Part shown: positions 32,693 through 43,574 of the stretch, piece after piece | Numbering within the stretch: the stretch's first letter is position 1 | Layout: the number at the start of each line of letters is the position of its first letter | From: Turbatrix aceti | Lineage: Eukaryota; Nematoda; Chromadorea; Rhabditida; Panagrolaimidae | Direction of reading: 5' to 3' | Length of the DNA stretch: 64,000 nt | Assembly: GCA_963969345.1 (NCBI GenBank) | Contig: OZ017766.1 | Span: 5,828,001 to 5,892,000, forward strand | Program-made: the position numbers and the translations under genes | Notes under the pieces: model-generated | What the model was told of the DNA's origin: nothing | The model's input: the letters and a program-made list of their open reading frames with translations, nothing else | Databases searched by the model: none

Positions 32693-34754
32693 ATGCAGCG
32701 CCGATACGCGTCCACCGTCGCAGCTTCGGTCCTCGGCAACGCTGCCGCGAAGGCGAAGAAGCCGTTCGACGCGATCCCCGGCCCCAGGGGACTGCCGCTG
32801 GTCGGCAACCTCTTTGCACACAGATCGTCGTCGATAGAGCAGTACGCGGCCTCTCTCATCCGCATGAACGACCGCTACGGGCCCCTCGTACGCGAGAACA
32901 TTGGCTGGGGTCGCGGATGGGTGGTGCACGTCTTTGATCCGGAGGATGCCAAGACTATTTTCCAGGCCGAAGGCAGGGTACCCCACATCACGCCGCTCCA
33001 GGAGACCACGCAGATGTACAGGGAGATGCGAGGCATGAATCCTGGACTCGGGAATTTGTAAGTTTTTTGAACAACACAAAAAATGAAACAAAATGGGCTT
33101 TCGGCGCGAAAAACGGACGAAGAGGGTTCCCAACGCGAAAATTAGATCAAAAACTTTTCTCGACGCGAAAATTTAACGAAGACGGTTCCCGACACGAAAA
33201 TCTAACAAAATTGGCTCTCGACGCGAAAATCAAACGAAAACGGTTTTCGACACGAAAAAAAGCTTTTTATCATTTAAAAAAACTTCCAGAAACGGTGATG
33301 AATGGTACCGTCTTCGATCCGCCGTTCAACAAGCCATGATGCGTCCGAAAGCCGTCCAACAGTACCTGCCTACGGTGAATCGCGTTGCCGACGAGCTTTG
33401 CGCGTTTATCGCTTCCCGTGCGTCCGAAGAAGTCGACATGCGATCCACAGCCGGTCGTTGGTCACTCGAATCATCCGGATCCCTGGTCTTTGAACGTCGA
33501 CTCGGAACCTTCGACGAAGAAAACGCAGATTGGGCACTAAAATTGCTCGAGTGCAATCGACAGATTTTCATTCTCTCTGGGATCCTCAAATTCAGTCTAC
33601 CCCTCTATCGTTACTTCTCCACCCCAAAGTGGGATAAAATCGTAGCCTACGAAGACGAATTCTACACCGAAGCCAACCGCCTAATCTCGGATACGATCCA
33701 GCGGGTCAGAAAGGCGGTCGGCAGCCAGGAAGCTGACAAAGACGACGATGAGCTGCTTTTTGTCAGTTATCTCGCGAATCAACCAACTCTCACGGATCGG
33801 GATATCCATGTTATTTTGTTGTCACTTTTTAGTGACGGTCTCAGCACGGTTTGTTTGGTTTTGTTTTTTTTACTGGGACAACGGTATATTTTTTAAGACG
33901 GCACCAACATTGATCTACAACTTGTATAACATAGCCACTCATCCCGAAGTTCAGCAAAAAATTAGGGAAGAAGTCAATGCGGCTCTCGACGGGAAAAATG
34001 ACGGCAAGTAAAAGGCAAAAAGTAACAAAATAGAATGTTTTTGATCGTAACAAAAGTAACATTGCAAAATGCAAAAGTAACATAGCAGAGTGTTTTTTAT
34101 CGTAGCAAAAGTAACTTTTCACGTACACTAACGATACTAATAATAACGATAGATTACGGTACTTTGTAACGTTGTGAATAACATTTTTAGCCCACTTTTG
34201 TGAATAACATTTTTTTACGATGATTTTGTTACTTTTTTTTGCACTTTCTGATGTTTTTTTTAGTTTTAACCCCCGAAATCCTCTCTCAGCTTTCCTACCT
34301 GCGAGCAGCGATCAAGGAAACCTTCCGTCTCTTCCCCATCGGCACCGAGGTCTCCCGTGTGCCGCAGACGGACCTCACCCTCTCCGGATACCACGTCTCG
34401 GCCGGCACACCCATCGACATCAACACCAACGTTCTTCTACGATCTCCGAAACACTTTGGCGAGAACGCGGGTGATTTTGTGCCGGAGCGGTGGCTGAGAA
34501 GTGCTTCAGGCACTGCTGGTGCGTGCCCTGCAGGACCCCAGACCCAGGTGCATCCATTCATGTTTCTGCCGTTCGGCTTCGGTCCTCGGATGTGTGCAGG
34601 ACGAAGATTCGCCGAACAGGATCTCCAGGTTCTGCTTGCGAAACTCGTTCATCGATTTGACATCAAATACCATCACGGAGCCATCCAGCAAAAGTTTGAG
34701 ACACTTTTGTTGCCTGATGGTGACTGTCGATTTGAATTTTCGCCTTTACAGTAA
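32693..34754 (+). CDS. Mitochondrial-clan cytochrome P450
   Basis: Four exons (32693-33057, 33290-33848, 33898-34003, 34264-34754) give 506 residues. The N-terminus [20 protein letters not shown] is Arg/Ala/Ser-rich and amphipathic, like a mitochondrial presequence, followed by [15 protein letters not shown]450 hallmarks: K-helix ExxR in [17 protein letters not shown] in the meander (VPERW); heme loop [17 protein letters not shown] with the Cys ligand. The layout resembles the mitochondrial clan (CYP44 of nematodes, CYP12/302/314 of insects), which receives electrons from adrenodoxin. The I-helix reads DGLSTTAPTL where an acidic residue is usual before the Thr pair. The third intron uses a GC donor (G|GCAAGT at 34004); without it the frame meets a stop. 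The substrate is unknown. Confidence 0.88.
33095..33262. repeat. Tandem repeat in P450 intron 1
   Basis: About five units of ~37 bp carry the core (G/T)TTCCCGACGCGAAAAT with variants, filling most of the first intron of the P450 gene. Confidence 0.65.
34012..34215. repeat. GTAACAAAAGTAAC repeat in P450 intron 3
   Basis: Several copies of GTAACAAAAGTAAC and TCGTAACAAAAGTAACATT occur, the same motif class as in the TTLL12 and C3orf33 introns. Confidence 0.6.
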
Positions 34755-35163
34755 AAAACAATTATTTTGTGAATAAATGTGTAACAAAAACGGCGTGAAA
34801 CGAACAAAGAACCGTGATTTATAAAAATCAAGTGAAAAGCGAACAAAAAAAGAAACAAAACAAAAGTAAGAAAAAGAGTACTCCTATCACGAATTTTGTT
34901 TGGTGCTTGAAAATGTACACAAACTTATTTTTGCACACGATCACAACATTTTTTTTTGTTTCATCTTCTGCATGTTGCAGAACAAACGACGCGTTCTTCG
35001 TATTTTTTTTTCGCTGCATAACCGCACCTCTTTGTTTGCAACGTAAAAGTTTTTTTATAACGGTCTTTGATTTGCGCCGATCGATAATCAGTAGTTAGCT
35101 TGCTTGCGTGTAACAAAATTCCGGCTAACCCGGCTTCTTGTTTTTCAGCGGACCGTCATCAGC
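34755..35163. other. P450 3' flank and C3orf33 leader
   Basis: AT-rich sequence with no coding frame. A TTGTTTTTCAG acceptor-like site ends at 35148, 15 nt before the next start codon, without an evident donor nearby. Confidence 0.45.
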
Positions 35164-36676
35164 ATGGGTAGTACTTCACCGCCGCCTCCGGTGGTGGTTG
35201 TTGATCCGATCGACAAGTACTCGGCGTTCATCGTTCGGGTGAGTTGAGCGATGTTATTTTTAAATATTTATTTATGATGGCTTTTTTTGCAGGGCGCAAT
35301 CATTGGCACCGGTATCCTTGGCGTGACGTTGTTTGTGCGTAACTCACGATTGTTTGCCAAATTCGAACACGTCAATCAGATTCCCAAGGATTTTGTTCGC
35401 AAGGAATTGGAATTACGCGGCATCGTTCGGGAGGTGACACCTTCCGGGTACCTCAGAATCGAGCATCGACCGGTCATTCGTCTGCCTCGGATTATACCGA
35501 CGAAAGCAAAGAAACCAGTGAGTTTTTTTGTATCGTAAATATTAAACGCAATATTTCTGGCAGTATTTTACCGTATTTTAAAACGTAACATTGAACTATC
35601 GTAATGCTATTCTTTTTGAAAAGTTACATCTTGACAAGAAAAAATGTTATTCCAAGTAATGCTTTTTGTTTACGATATCGTTACTTTTTACTTTTTTTTG
35701 TATCGTAAACTTGAAACGTAACATTTTGACGACAAAAAATGTTACTGCGAGCAATGTTTTTTGTTTACGATATTGTTACTTCATACGTTACTTTTTACGG
35801 TAGTTTCTAATTTTTTGTTTTTTTGTGCGATATTGTTACTTTTTACATTACTTTTTTACGATAGTTTTTCAATTTTGTGAATGTTATGTTTTTTCAACTA
35901 TTTTTTAGGTCGGTTTGCTGAGCGTGCGTCTGGCAGGCCTGGACATCTCGAAAGCTGGGTTGTCCTACCTCTCAAAAGACCTCAGGCTTGCGAACAAACC
36001 GGTGCAATTCACGGTCGTCAAGCCGACCGAAGGCAACTCAGATGCCGTCGACGTCGATGCGAATATCAAGAAAAACGTCATTACCCGTGTCAACCTGAAT
36101 GTGGACCTCGTTCGCCGCGGATACGCTCGCGTCTTTGCGCCCCACGATTCCGTCCATCTGAAGGCGATCCAGCACAACTCTGCCTACTCCCGTCTCATTA
36201 CCCGCCTTCTGACGTCCGAGAAGGTCGCTGATCGCCGTGGCATCGGAGTCTGGGAGCGGGATACGTGGGTTGAGTCTGTCAGCTCGCTCCCATCGCAGAC
36301 AGGCCAGCTGGTTCGTTCAAATCCTGTCACGAAACTTGTGGTTCGTTTTTTTGTCTTGACTGGAAATTTTGGGGTTTTTTTGTCTTGACTGGAAATTTTG
36401 GGGTTTTTTGTCTTGACTGGAAATTTTGGGGTTGTTTTGATTTTATGAAAAATCAAGGGTTTTCTATTGTTTTAGGTCCTGTTGTACAACGTCACCCGTG
36501 ACCTGGCGATCGTAGCGTACCACCTTGCGAAGCAGGGCTACCACCTCTCCGCCGTGCTAGTCCAGTACATCGCAGTAGGCTACCGGCACTTTGCATATGC
36601 CGTCGATCGCCTCACCCACCTCTACTCCTCGACCAAGGGCAGGATACCTCCTTCCGGCGCCGCGGAGAAGAAATAG
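35164..36676 (+). CDS. C3orf33 homologue (SNase-fold membrane protein)
   Basis: Four exons (35164-35238, 35293-35517, 35909 to about 36337, 36476-36676) give about 309 residues. One transmembrane segment (SAFIVRGAIIGTGILGVTLF) precedes an OB/SNase-like region. Its landmarks are FEHVNQIPKDFVRKELELRG, REVTPSGYLRIEH, VGLLSVRLAGLDISKAG, NVDLVRRGYARVF and a late GIGVWERDTW. This matches the arrangement of human C3orf33 (IPVEFIRR, LRGRLRRI, LLVKLAGVEL, GEGIW). The biochemical function of the family is not well defined; a thermonuclease-like fold is proposed from sequence. The exon-3 donor is uncertain by one codon. A 32-bp tandem repeat (three copies around GTCTTGACTGGAAATTTTGG) fills the last intron. 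Confidence 0.8.
35535..35870. repeat. GTTAC/GTAAC-rich repeat in C3orf33 intron
   Basis: Repeats of GTTACTTTTTAC, ATCGTAA and TAACATTTTGACGACAAAAA. Two ~115-bp halves (35535-35700, 35700-35830) are similar to each other. Confidence 0.55.
36345..36432. repeat. 32-bp tandem repeat, three copies, in C3orf33 intron
   Basis: Three near-perfect units of TTGTCTTGACTGGAAATTTT followed by GGGG plus T-run. Confidence 0.85.
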
Positions 36677-37578
36677 TCATCTGTCTGCCCTCCGCTGTCA
36701 TCTTTTACGCCCACAACTCCCCGTGGGTCTAGGAATAAACAAACCCGAGTAATCGAAATCGTCATTGCCGTTGCCGTTGTCGTTATATTTAGATAGCCAC
36801 ATTTTTCCTGGCCCGTTTTAGAACAATTTTTTTTTTCAAATAATAATCGAGACTTTGTACGAACGATGCGGTGCCATCGATAGCTTTGCGATGCTCAATG
36901 GCACGACGAAAAAAAAACTACTGTAAAAAAAAGAAATGAAAATTACCCACAAATTGTAGGACATACCCCCTCCGCTTTTTTTTCACCCGGGATGAATTTT
37001 TTTCCCACACACTTTTCTACCGTAGCTGACCGACCCGACCGTAGGATCGATTGGACGGACTGCTTGGCGATTGTCGGTGGCAACGGTGTGAATTTTTTAT
37101 GTTTTGTCTTTTTTTGTCGTGTATTATTATGTAAATTTGTACGCCAAATCCTTGAAACGGTCGTATTTGTCGGTGGAAAACGGTGGCGATCTGCGTGAAA
37201 AATGAAATTTGCGGGCCGACTTACCACTAAAAATTCGTGGTAAGAAGCAAAATTAGGGAAATTCCATTTCTAGCGACTAGAAATGTCAAAAATTGCATTT
37301 TTAGCGCGTTCGAACCCCAAAGCAGAGACGCTTTCCGAACAAAAATGTTAGTCAATGATAAAAAAATCTGATTTCTAAAAAAATATGGAGTTTCGGCATT
37401 TTTTTAAGTGTGAGGCGAATTTTTTTGCATCATGTCGTAAACGCGTCAAGTAACATAAGAGAAACGTTTATTTCAACCGTACACAAAATTTCAGTGATAA
37501 AAAAGGGCTTATATAACCGTTTGAGAGATCCGACCAAAAAACACGAATAAAATCATTTTTAATAAACAAGGGTGAGAC
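36677..37578. other. Intergenic, C3orf33 3' flank and spacer
   Basis: AATAAA at 36733 follows the C3orf33 stop. A short inverted repeat TTACCAC/GTGGTAA at 37220-37244 is part of a sequence repeated near 38205. No gene was found up to 37578. Confidence 0.45.
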
Positions 37579-37648
37579 GTGACATCATCTGGAGGAGAGT
37601 CGACGGTAGACTCACCGTCCACCGCATCCTCTTTTTTCGCCGGCTTTT

Positions 37649-37945
37649 TCATCGTTGCAGCCAGCACAGCGGTACGTGCAGCACGTTTGTCGTGCCGAAT
37701 TCGCGTCGTTTTTGATCTGCCGGCGATGGCCGCCCATGGCTTCCGACGATTTGAAGAAACTGGCTGCTGATGACTTTCTGCCAGCGCGGCGGCGGCGGCG
37801 GCGATGGTGAAAGCTGAACTGTTTCTTCCACGAGCTGTTGTTGCACTGCCGCGACAGGAGTTTTCTTCTTCACTGGGTTTTTTGGGCCGGTGGATTTGGA
37901 CCCGTTGATTCGGGATACGGTGACGGTGTGCTTCACTCTCGTCAT
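37649..37945 (-). CDS. Possible small basic protein (uncertain)
   Basis: An ATG-started minus-strand frame of 98 residues (MTRVKHTVTVSRINGSKSTG at the start, a Pro run, then HGRPSPADQKRREF). Codon usage and GC content are higher than in the surrounding spacer, which suggests a real exon. However, a different frame in its second half (reading RKPWAAIAGRSK and MKKPAKKEDAVDGE) continues further toward 37570, so an unrecognised splice is possible. No domain is recognised. Low confidence. Confidence 0.3.
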   Translation of the reverse strand: MTRVKHTVTVSRINGSKSTGPKNPVKKKTPVAAVQQQLVEETVQLSPSPPPPPRWQKVISSQFLQIVGSHGRPSPADQKRREFGTTNVLHVPLCWLQR

Positions 37946-38582
37946 CTACAATGAATTGGGATCAAATATAACATCAAAAAAAGGTTATGCGAAAAAAATA
38001 CGTCATAAATAAAAAAAGCGCGTAACGTGTGTAAACACAAACTAACAATTTGTATGGTCTGAAAACTTCCCGCATTTTGTTTATTAGCCTACTAGTAAGT
38101 CACATCCAAAATTTGGGGAAAATCGGATCGGCGAGGGATAAGATTGATATAAGCGTGCAAAGTTTGAAAATCCCCAATTTTGTCCGCTTTCCAGCGCACT
38201 TGGCCTAAAAATTCGTGGTAAGAGCCAAAATTAGGGCAAAAAAATTATTACCTTTTTTTTGATATTTTTGATACAAAAATACCCTTTTTTTTCATATTTT
38301 TGATAAAAAAATACCTTTTTTTGATATTTTTTTCTACAAATCTGCCTTAATGAGAGCATAATTATGTTGATAAATGCTTTTAAAAAAATTTCATTTATGT
38401 ATGTTAGACTTGAATAAATTTCACTTTGGGAATTTTTTGTCATTTCAACCATTGAGATTGACGACAACTCTAGAACCTGCTTTTCCGAGGTTATTACATA
38501 AATCCTCATAAATAATGCATGTCAAAAAAGCGACGGTTACATAGTCAACATCCAACTTCTGTTTTCCATTCAACTGAACACA
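37946..38582. other. Intergenic with repeated GGTAAG element
   Basis: The segment 38198-38233 (CTAAAAATTCGTGGTAAGAG, CAAAATTAGGG) repeats 37226-37258. T/A runs with a GATATTTTTGATA(C/A)AAAAATACC motif repeat follow (38250-38330). No gene was found. Confidence 0.4.
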
Positions 38583-40202
38583 ATGCGCGGAAGTGTATTT
38601 TTATCTATTTTTTTCATCATCAATTGTGTTTTATCGGACAGAAGCAGCGATGAAAGTCACCGTAATCCTGAAAATCCCAAGCTAAGGGCCGATTTGGTGC
38701 TGCTTCGTCGCATAGAACGCTACATCAGTCCCTGGGTTGATATCGACTTTTTACAATCCGTAAAATCGTATTTCTAAAATTCTGGTACATTTCAAGTTTA
38801 TTTTTTTCAGGTAACAAACGAGTTATGCAATTCGTTGATTTCCGGAGAACCTTTTGCTACCTTGTATGGACGCTTCGAAGCTCCGTGGAAGCTGCTGCCT
38901 TTTGTGTACACCCGCATCAACGAAGCGTCGAACATCACGCTGAATGCGGCGATCGATGAGCTCTCTGCCTCCGAAGCCTTTGAGGGGTACGCTGGACTCT
39001 ACGCTGTCGATTTCGTCGTGAATAATTTTGAGTCCTTTTATCGGATTGTCGAACCTGTGGGTTTTTTGATGACAAAAAATGCGTCAGGAAATATTTTGGA
39101 AAATTTTCACGAATTTTTGCTTTACTGAAATCGAGTTTTTGATATTTTTACGATTTTTAGCACGTTGCAGGTAAAAACCTACGAACTCTGCCAAATCATG
39201 TCTCGTGCAGATAAATTTTACAGTAAAAACTTTTTTAAATGCGATTTTCGTCATTTTTTATGGGGATAACCCAAATTTCGTATTTTTTAGCTACAACGGT
39301 GAATTTTACGGTAAAAACATTTGTGAAAACAACTTTTTGTGAAAATTGCATGACAAATTTCCAAAATTTTCCATGACCAGTGAATTTTAATCCCGTTTGA
39401 GAAATTTCAGCTGGAACGAGCCATAAAATCCGTGCGTGGCCGAATTCGCAAAACCGAAGCTTGTTCTCGAGGTATTCGCAGTCTCGCCCAGGGCATCGCC
39501 TATCGGAAGGTCCACAAATTCATCCAGGGCATCGAAGCGTACTACAATCCTGCTCAGTGCCAAGCAATTTACAATTCACTGGCTCCTGAGATTCTCAATT
39601 TGGAATTGTATGAATTTGCATCGGAAAAGTGCACCGGAACAGGACCCAGTCTGGAGCACCTGATTCGAGTTGCTGCTGAACACAATGTTTCGTACGAGGG
39701 CGCAGGGGTCACTGATGGTGACTACAGTATCCCAACTACCGTATTTTTTGAGGACGATGAAATATCCACCAGCTCGTCAGACAATTCGGACATTGTGTCC
39801 GTTTCCGTTTCCATCATCCAAGAATTGAACACCGAAGAAACTTTGTCGACTCAAACCCCACCGGTATATGAAGACATCGTTGCACTGGATTCGGTCAGAA
39901 GATTCGCTGATTTACTCGATGACACCACTGCCGAGAGTTATTCTACTTTGGCTCCCGAAGCGACTATCAGGAGCCCTATCGTAACCGAAGATGATCCGAT
40001 TCCCAGCGAAGTACTGTCGTCTGGAGGTGTTGATTCCGACGACGAGCAGGAAGAAGATGGTGGTGATGCGGACTCAGAAGAAATCTTGGTAGTCGAGTTC
40101 GGTGACCTCGGTGATTCAGATAACACAACTGACGTAATCCAAATCTCGACTGAAAAGTTGAACGTCCTGAAAAGGTTTCTCACTTGGCTTGGTTTACTGT
40201 AA
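38583..40202 (+). CDS. Orphan secreted protein with acidic C-terminal half
   Basis: Three exons (38583-38759, 38811-39056, 39411-40202) give 404 residues. The signal peptide is MRGSVFLSIFFIINCVLS. Residues 20-240 are a probable folded helical domain with five cysteines (ELCN, EACS, AQCQ, EKCT positions and one N-terminal). Residues about 250-390 are disordered and Asp/Glu/Ser/Thr-rich (for example EDGGDADSEEILVVEFGDLG), followed by a hydrophobic tail VLKRFLTWLGLL at the very end. No family is recognised. The protein could be a secreted matrix or uterine/seminal-type protein. A GPI or tail anchor is possible but not clear because only ~10 hydrophobic residues remain. The second intron holds MITE-arm fragments near 39155. 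Confidence 0.8.
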
Positions 40203-40721
40203 TGGTAATTTTGTAATTCCGGACACCCTGAAATTTTTTGTGGGTGTGTATTGTTATTTTTCCAAATTTCTATAATTTTAATATCAAATGTTTAAAAAAA
40301 AAATGTTCTGTCAAATTGTAAATACAAAAAAGCCGTAATAAAGTTTGTCAACCTAACATTAATGAAAAAAGCGAAACAAATTGAAAAAGAAGAAAAATAT
40401 TTGAACGTGGTTGTCCTACAACGAAAACCCCGTTTTCGCGTCGAGAGCACTTTTTACTCTACAGTATGTTTTTTTCGTTATTTTTTCTTGGTTTTTGTGA
40501 TTTTTTCTATGATCGTCTTTTACAACGTTTTATAAAACTCCGAATTAATTATTCAATTAAGTAAATAATAATTATTTATTTGTGAAACAGGTAAAAGTTA
40601 TTTCGTTAAAGACGAGGAACACTTGTAATGACGCAAGCTGTTCCCCGTTTTTTTTTCTGCGCATAAGAAAGCGCTTTTGTTTTCGATATAAAGCGTTTTA
40701 TTTCAGTTTCCTGAGAAGAAG
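40203..40721. other. Intergenic, 3' flank of orphan gene and DMAP1 leader
   Basis: AATAAAG near 40339 may end the orphan gene. GATATAAAGCG at 40686 is TATA-like, and TTTTATTTCAG ends at 40706, 15 nt before the DMAP1 ATG. No coding frame was seen. Confidence 0.45.
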
Positions 40722-43176
40722 ATGGCGATCGCGAGAGCATCCGAGGAAGTGCCTTCGACGTCTGCATCTTCGTCTGTGGCTCGCAATGGACTGTTTTCCA
40801 TTTTTTCTGCCGAACTCGAGGGATCAAAGCGGATAAATCAGTGGCGGAAAATAACGAGTGTGTCTCCTCACCTCAACGAACTGCTTGTTTTTTCCCGTCA
40901 GCGTGAAATACAGCCTTTGGCATCCCTCAGCGAAGCTCTCGAAGCTTTTGTATGTTTTTTTGCCCATTTTAACGATTCTTAAAAAAAATTAAAATTTCAG
41001 GTCCCAAAAAACAAACGAGCGGTCAAGCAGAAGCACATCCGGGATATCATAGCTGCCAGGCGACCTGCTGTCCAATGGGAGCTCAAGATGTACACCCGTC
41101 GAAATAAGAGTGCCATGGCTGAGTGGGCCAAGGTTGACGATACCGGTACACGCACCGTATTCAATCAAAACGACTGGCTGGTATGTATTTATGCATTTTT
41201 GCGCTGGGTTTTTTTTGGACAGGATTACGTTCTCGATTATTCCAGGTTACCGATATTCTGTCCTTTTCGCGTTTCAACGACCACCAGTATTCAAAGTACC
41301 TGGACAATCCCAATTGGACCAAGGAGGAGACACTTTATCTCATGAATCTCTTCCGGCATTACTCGATTCGGTAAATTTTTTGTCGGCCCTTTTAAAAAAT
41401 TTTTATGACGTTTTCAAAATTTTTTCAAAAATTGGTTTTAATTATGAAAAATTTTTATCGTAAAATTTATCTGCGTGAGACATGATTTGGCAGATTTACG
41501 GTAGTCAAAAATCGCGTTTTTGCCATTTTGACGATTTTTGGCACGTTGTAGCTAAAAAATTACGGTATTTCCAAAGCCGGGGTATATATTGACCGACGTG
41601 ATTTCTGATGGAGATTCCAGAAAAAAAATATTTGGGTACATCTTGAAAAATGTCATAAAAAATGTTGTCATTGCGACAATTTTTTAAATACGATTTTTGG
41701 CATTTTTAAGGTGTATGCCTTTTATTTTTATATTTTTCACAGATTCTCCATCAAAAATCACGTCCATCAATTCGTACCCCGGATAAGGAAATACCGTATT
41801 TTTTTAGCTACAACGTTACAAAAATTTTCAAAAATGGCAAAAAAGCGATTTTCGGCAACCGCAAAAATTTGTTATTGGCAAAATTTTTGTATTTGTGTCC
41901 AAAATTTCCAGCTGGGCCGCCATCGCCGACGCGTACAACTTTCGGAGCACTCGACGAAATATCTTCGAAATCAAGGATCGCATTCACGAAGTTGTCCGCT
42001 GCCAGAAGTACCTGTACTACCTCGAGCGCCTACCGAACAAGACACAGGTTCTGTCGATGATGGTCAACGATTCCGACGTGTTCTACAGCCATCTTATCGA
42101 CAGGTACAACAGCTGCTATTTCCGCCAAAAATTTGGATTTCCCAACACGCATACTGATTTTCTCCGTCGTTTGTCTGAAATTGACCTCGCTGCGTACAAA
42201 TCTCCGGATCCTCCTCCTCCTCCCCCGAAGGCCCGAAACCCGACGTCTTCTGTCGTCTCGTCTTCTGCTTCGCCGGCAGCGACCCCACAGCCCAAGGCCG
42301 TCGACATGCAGCTATGTCCTGTCAAGTACGGCGAGTACATTGAATCCGCGTTGGATACGGTAGCACTGCGCTTCTTCGCGATAAAGCTCCAGGGCATCTC
42401 GCTTCGCTCACAGGCCTCCAAGCTGCTCAGCAACGTGAACCAGAGGAAGCGGGCCAACATTGAGCAGGTCGTTCAACACCTCGGAATCGGTAACTTTATT
42501 TTTATTTATTTAAAAAAAAAAAAAAAAAAAAAAAAATTTCCAAATTTTATTTCATTTTTTATTAATTTTTTTAAATGTTTTTTTTTAAATCAAAATTTTT
42601 TTTAAATTTTATTTTATTTATTATTAAAATTTTTTTTCAATTTTTTTTCAATTTTCAATTTTATTTTTCAATTAAAAATTTTTTTATTTGTATTTTTTAA
42701 ATATTTTTTAAATTTTATTGTATTTTTTTAATCCAAAAGTGTCTAATTAAAAAATTAAAAAAATAGATTTTTTTTGTATTTTTTAATTAACAAAAAGCCA
42801 TTTTTTTGTATTTGACGATACAACAATTTTTATTTTTCTGTTTTTTTCTCAAATTATTTTCATGGTTGTTATCCATTTCGTTTTTCTTGCAGCCACAAAC
42901 ATCCACACGAAAAAGAACGTCGTTGGCCACGTCAAACTCGCAAAGACAATCACTCAAATCAGCGAGCTCAAAGGCCTCTTTCTCACCGTGCAGACTGAGT
43001 TGAGCACTCTTCGCAAGAATTATTTGATCCAAAAAGATCGAAAGCCACTGAACCCACGGGATTTCAAGATTTACGATCTCAAGAATTACGTGACGCTGAG
43101 CGCAAAGCAACAAAGCATTATCAAGCTCTCCGAGACCGCCATTACCGTTGCCACTCAGCTCAAGAAAAATAAGTAG
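40722..43176 (+). CDS. DMAP1: DMAP1/Swc4 homologue (NuA4 and SRCAP subunit)
   Basis: Five exons (40722-40949, 41001-41180, 41246-41370, 41912-42489, 42893-43176) give 464 residues. The N-terminal part (WELKMYTRRNKSAMAEWAKV, then the FSRFNDHQYSKYLDNPNW segment) and the SANT-like domain (WTKEETLYLMNLFRHYSIRW, AIADAYNFRSTRRNIFEIKD) match DMAP1/Swc4/Eaf2. The C-terminal helical DMAP1 region (VALRFFAIKLQGISLRSQ, FKIYDLKNYV) follows a Pro-rich linker. DMAP1 is a shared subunit of the Tip60/NuA4 acetyltransferase and SWR1/SRCAP H2A.Z-exchange complexes. The third intron carries a MITE and the fourth a long A-run (42510-42535). Confidence 0.88.
41528..41835. mobile_element. Palindromic MITE-like element, copy C (DMAP1 intron)
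   Basis: The left arm GGCACGTTGTAGCTAAAAAA, then TTACGGTATTTCCAAAGCCG, is mirrored on the right by GGAAATACCGTATTTTTTTA and GCTACAACGTTACAAAAATT. It is ~300 bp and has no ORF. Confidence 0.8.
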
Positions 43177-43574
43177 AGTTGTTTTTTACTGTTTTTGGAA
43201 GCAGCTGGACGCAGATCCGGGGTGTTCAGAATTTTAATTGTCACTCTACTCCGTCTTCGTGGATTTCAAAATTCACTTGAAATCCTGATTTTTATTTTTA
43301 TTTTTATTTTTGTTCCCAATGCCATTTTTGACCTGATGACAATAAGGACACCTGTGAATTTGCGTCCCCGGGAAAGAAGAAAAACCATTGGGGTGGGAAT
43401 ACGGGAATCAGTCGATCGGGATCACCGACGATCTCGTCACGTTCAAGGACATTCACTCTGCCTACACCTTCGGTGAGAAGGAGGATTTGGAGTGCAATGA
43501 GGTTTTGTGAATGAGTTTTTGAATATTGATTATGGTGATAAATTTTTCACGTTGTTGGAAAAAATGGTATGCAC
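43177..43574. other. Spacer with retrotransposon 3' fragment
   Basis: Segment 43364-43430 (CCCCGGGAAAGAAGAAAAAC, then CATTGGGGTGGGAATACGGG) matches the 3' UTR of the non-LTR elements at 45098-45140 and 46414-46460. The rest is the DMAP1 3' flank. Confidence 0.6.

Noticed and set aside
32345..33133. 262-codon minus-strand frame over the P450 first exon
   Set aside because: Antisense to the P450 coding exon and leader; no recognisable domain.
37280..37315. GCGTTCGAACCCC resembling a tRNA T-loop/B box
   Set aside because: No A box, acceptor stem or anticodon arm could be placed 40-60 nt upstream; no tRNA gene was found in the window.
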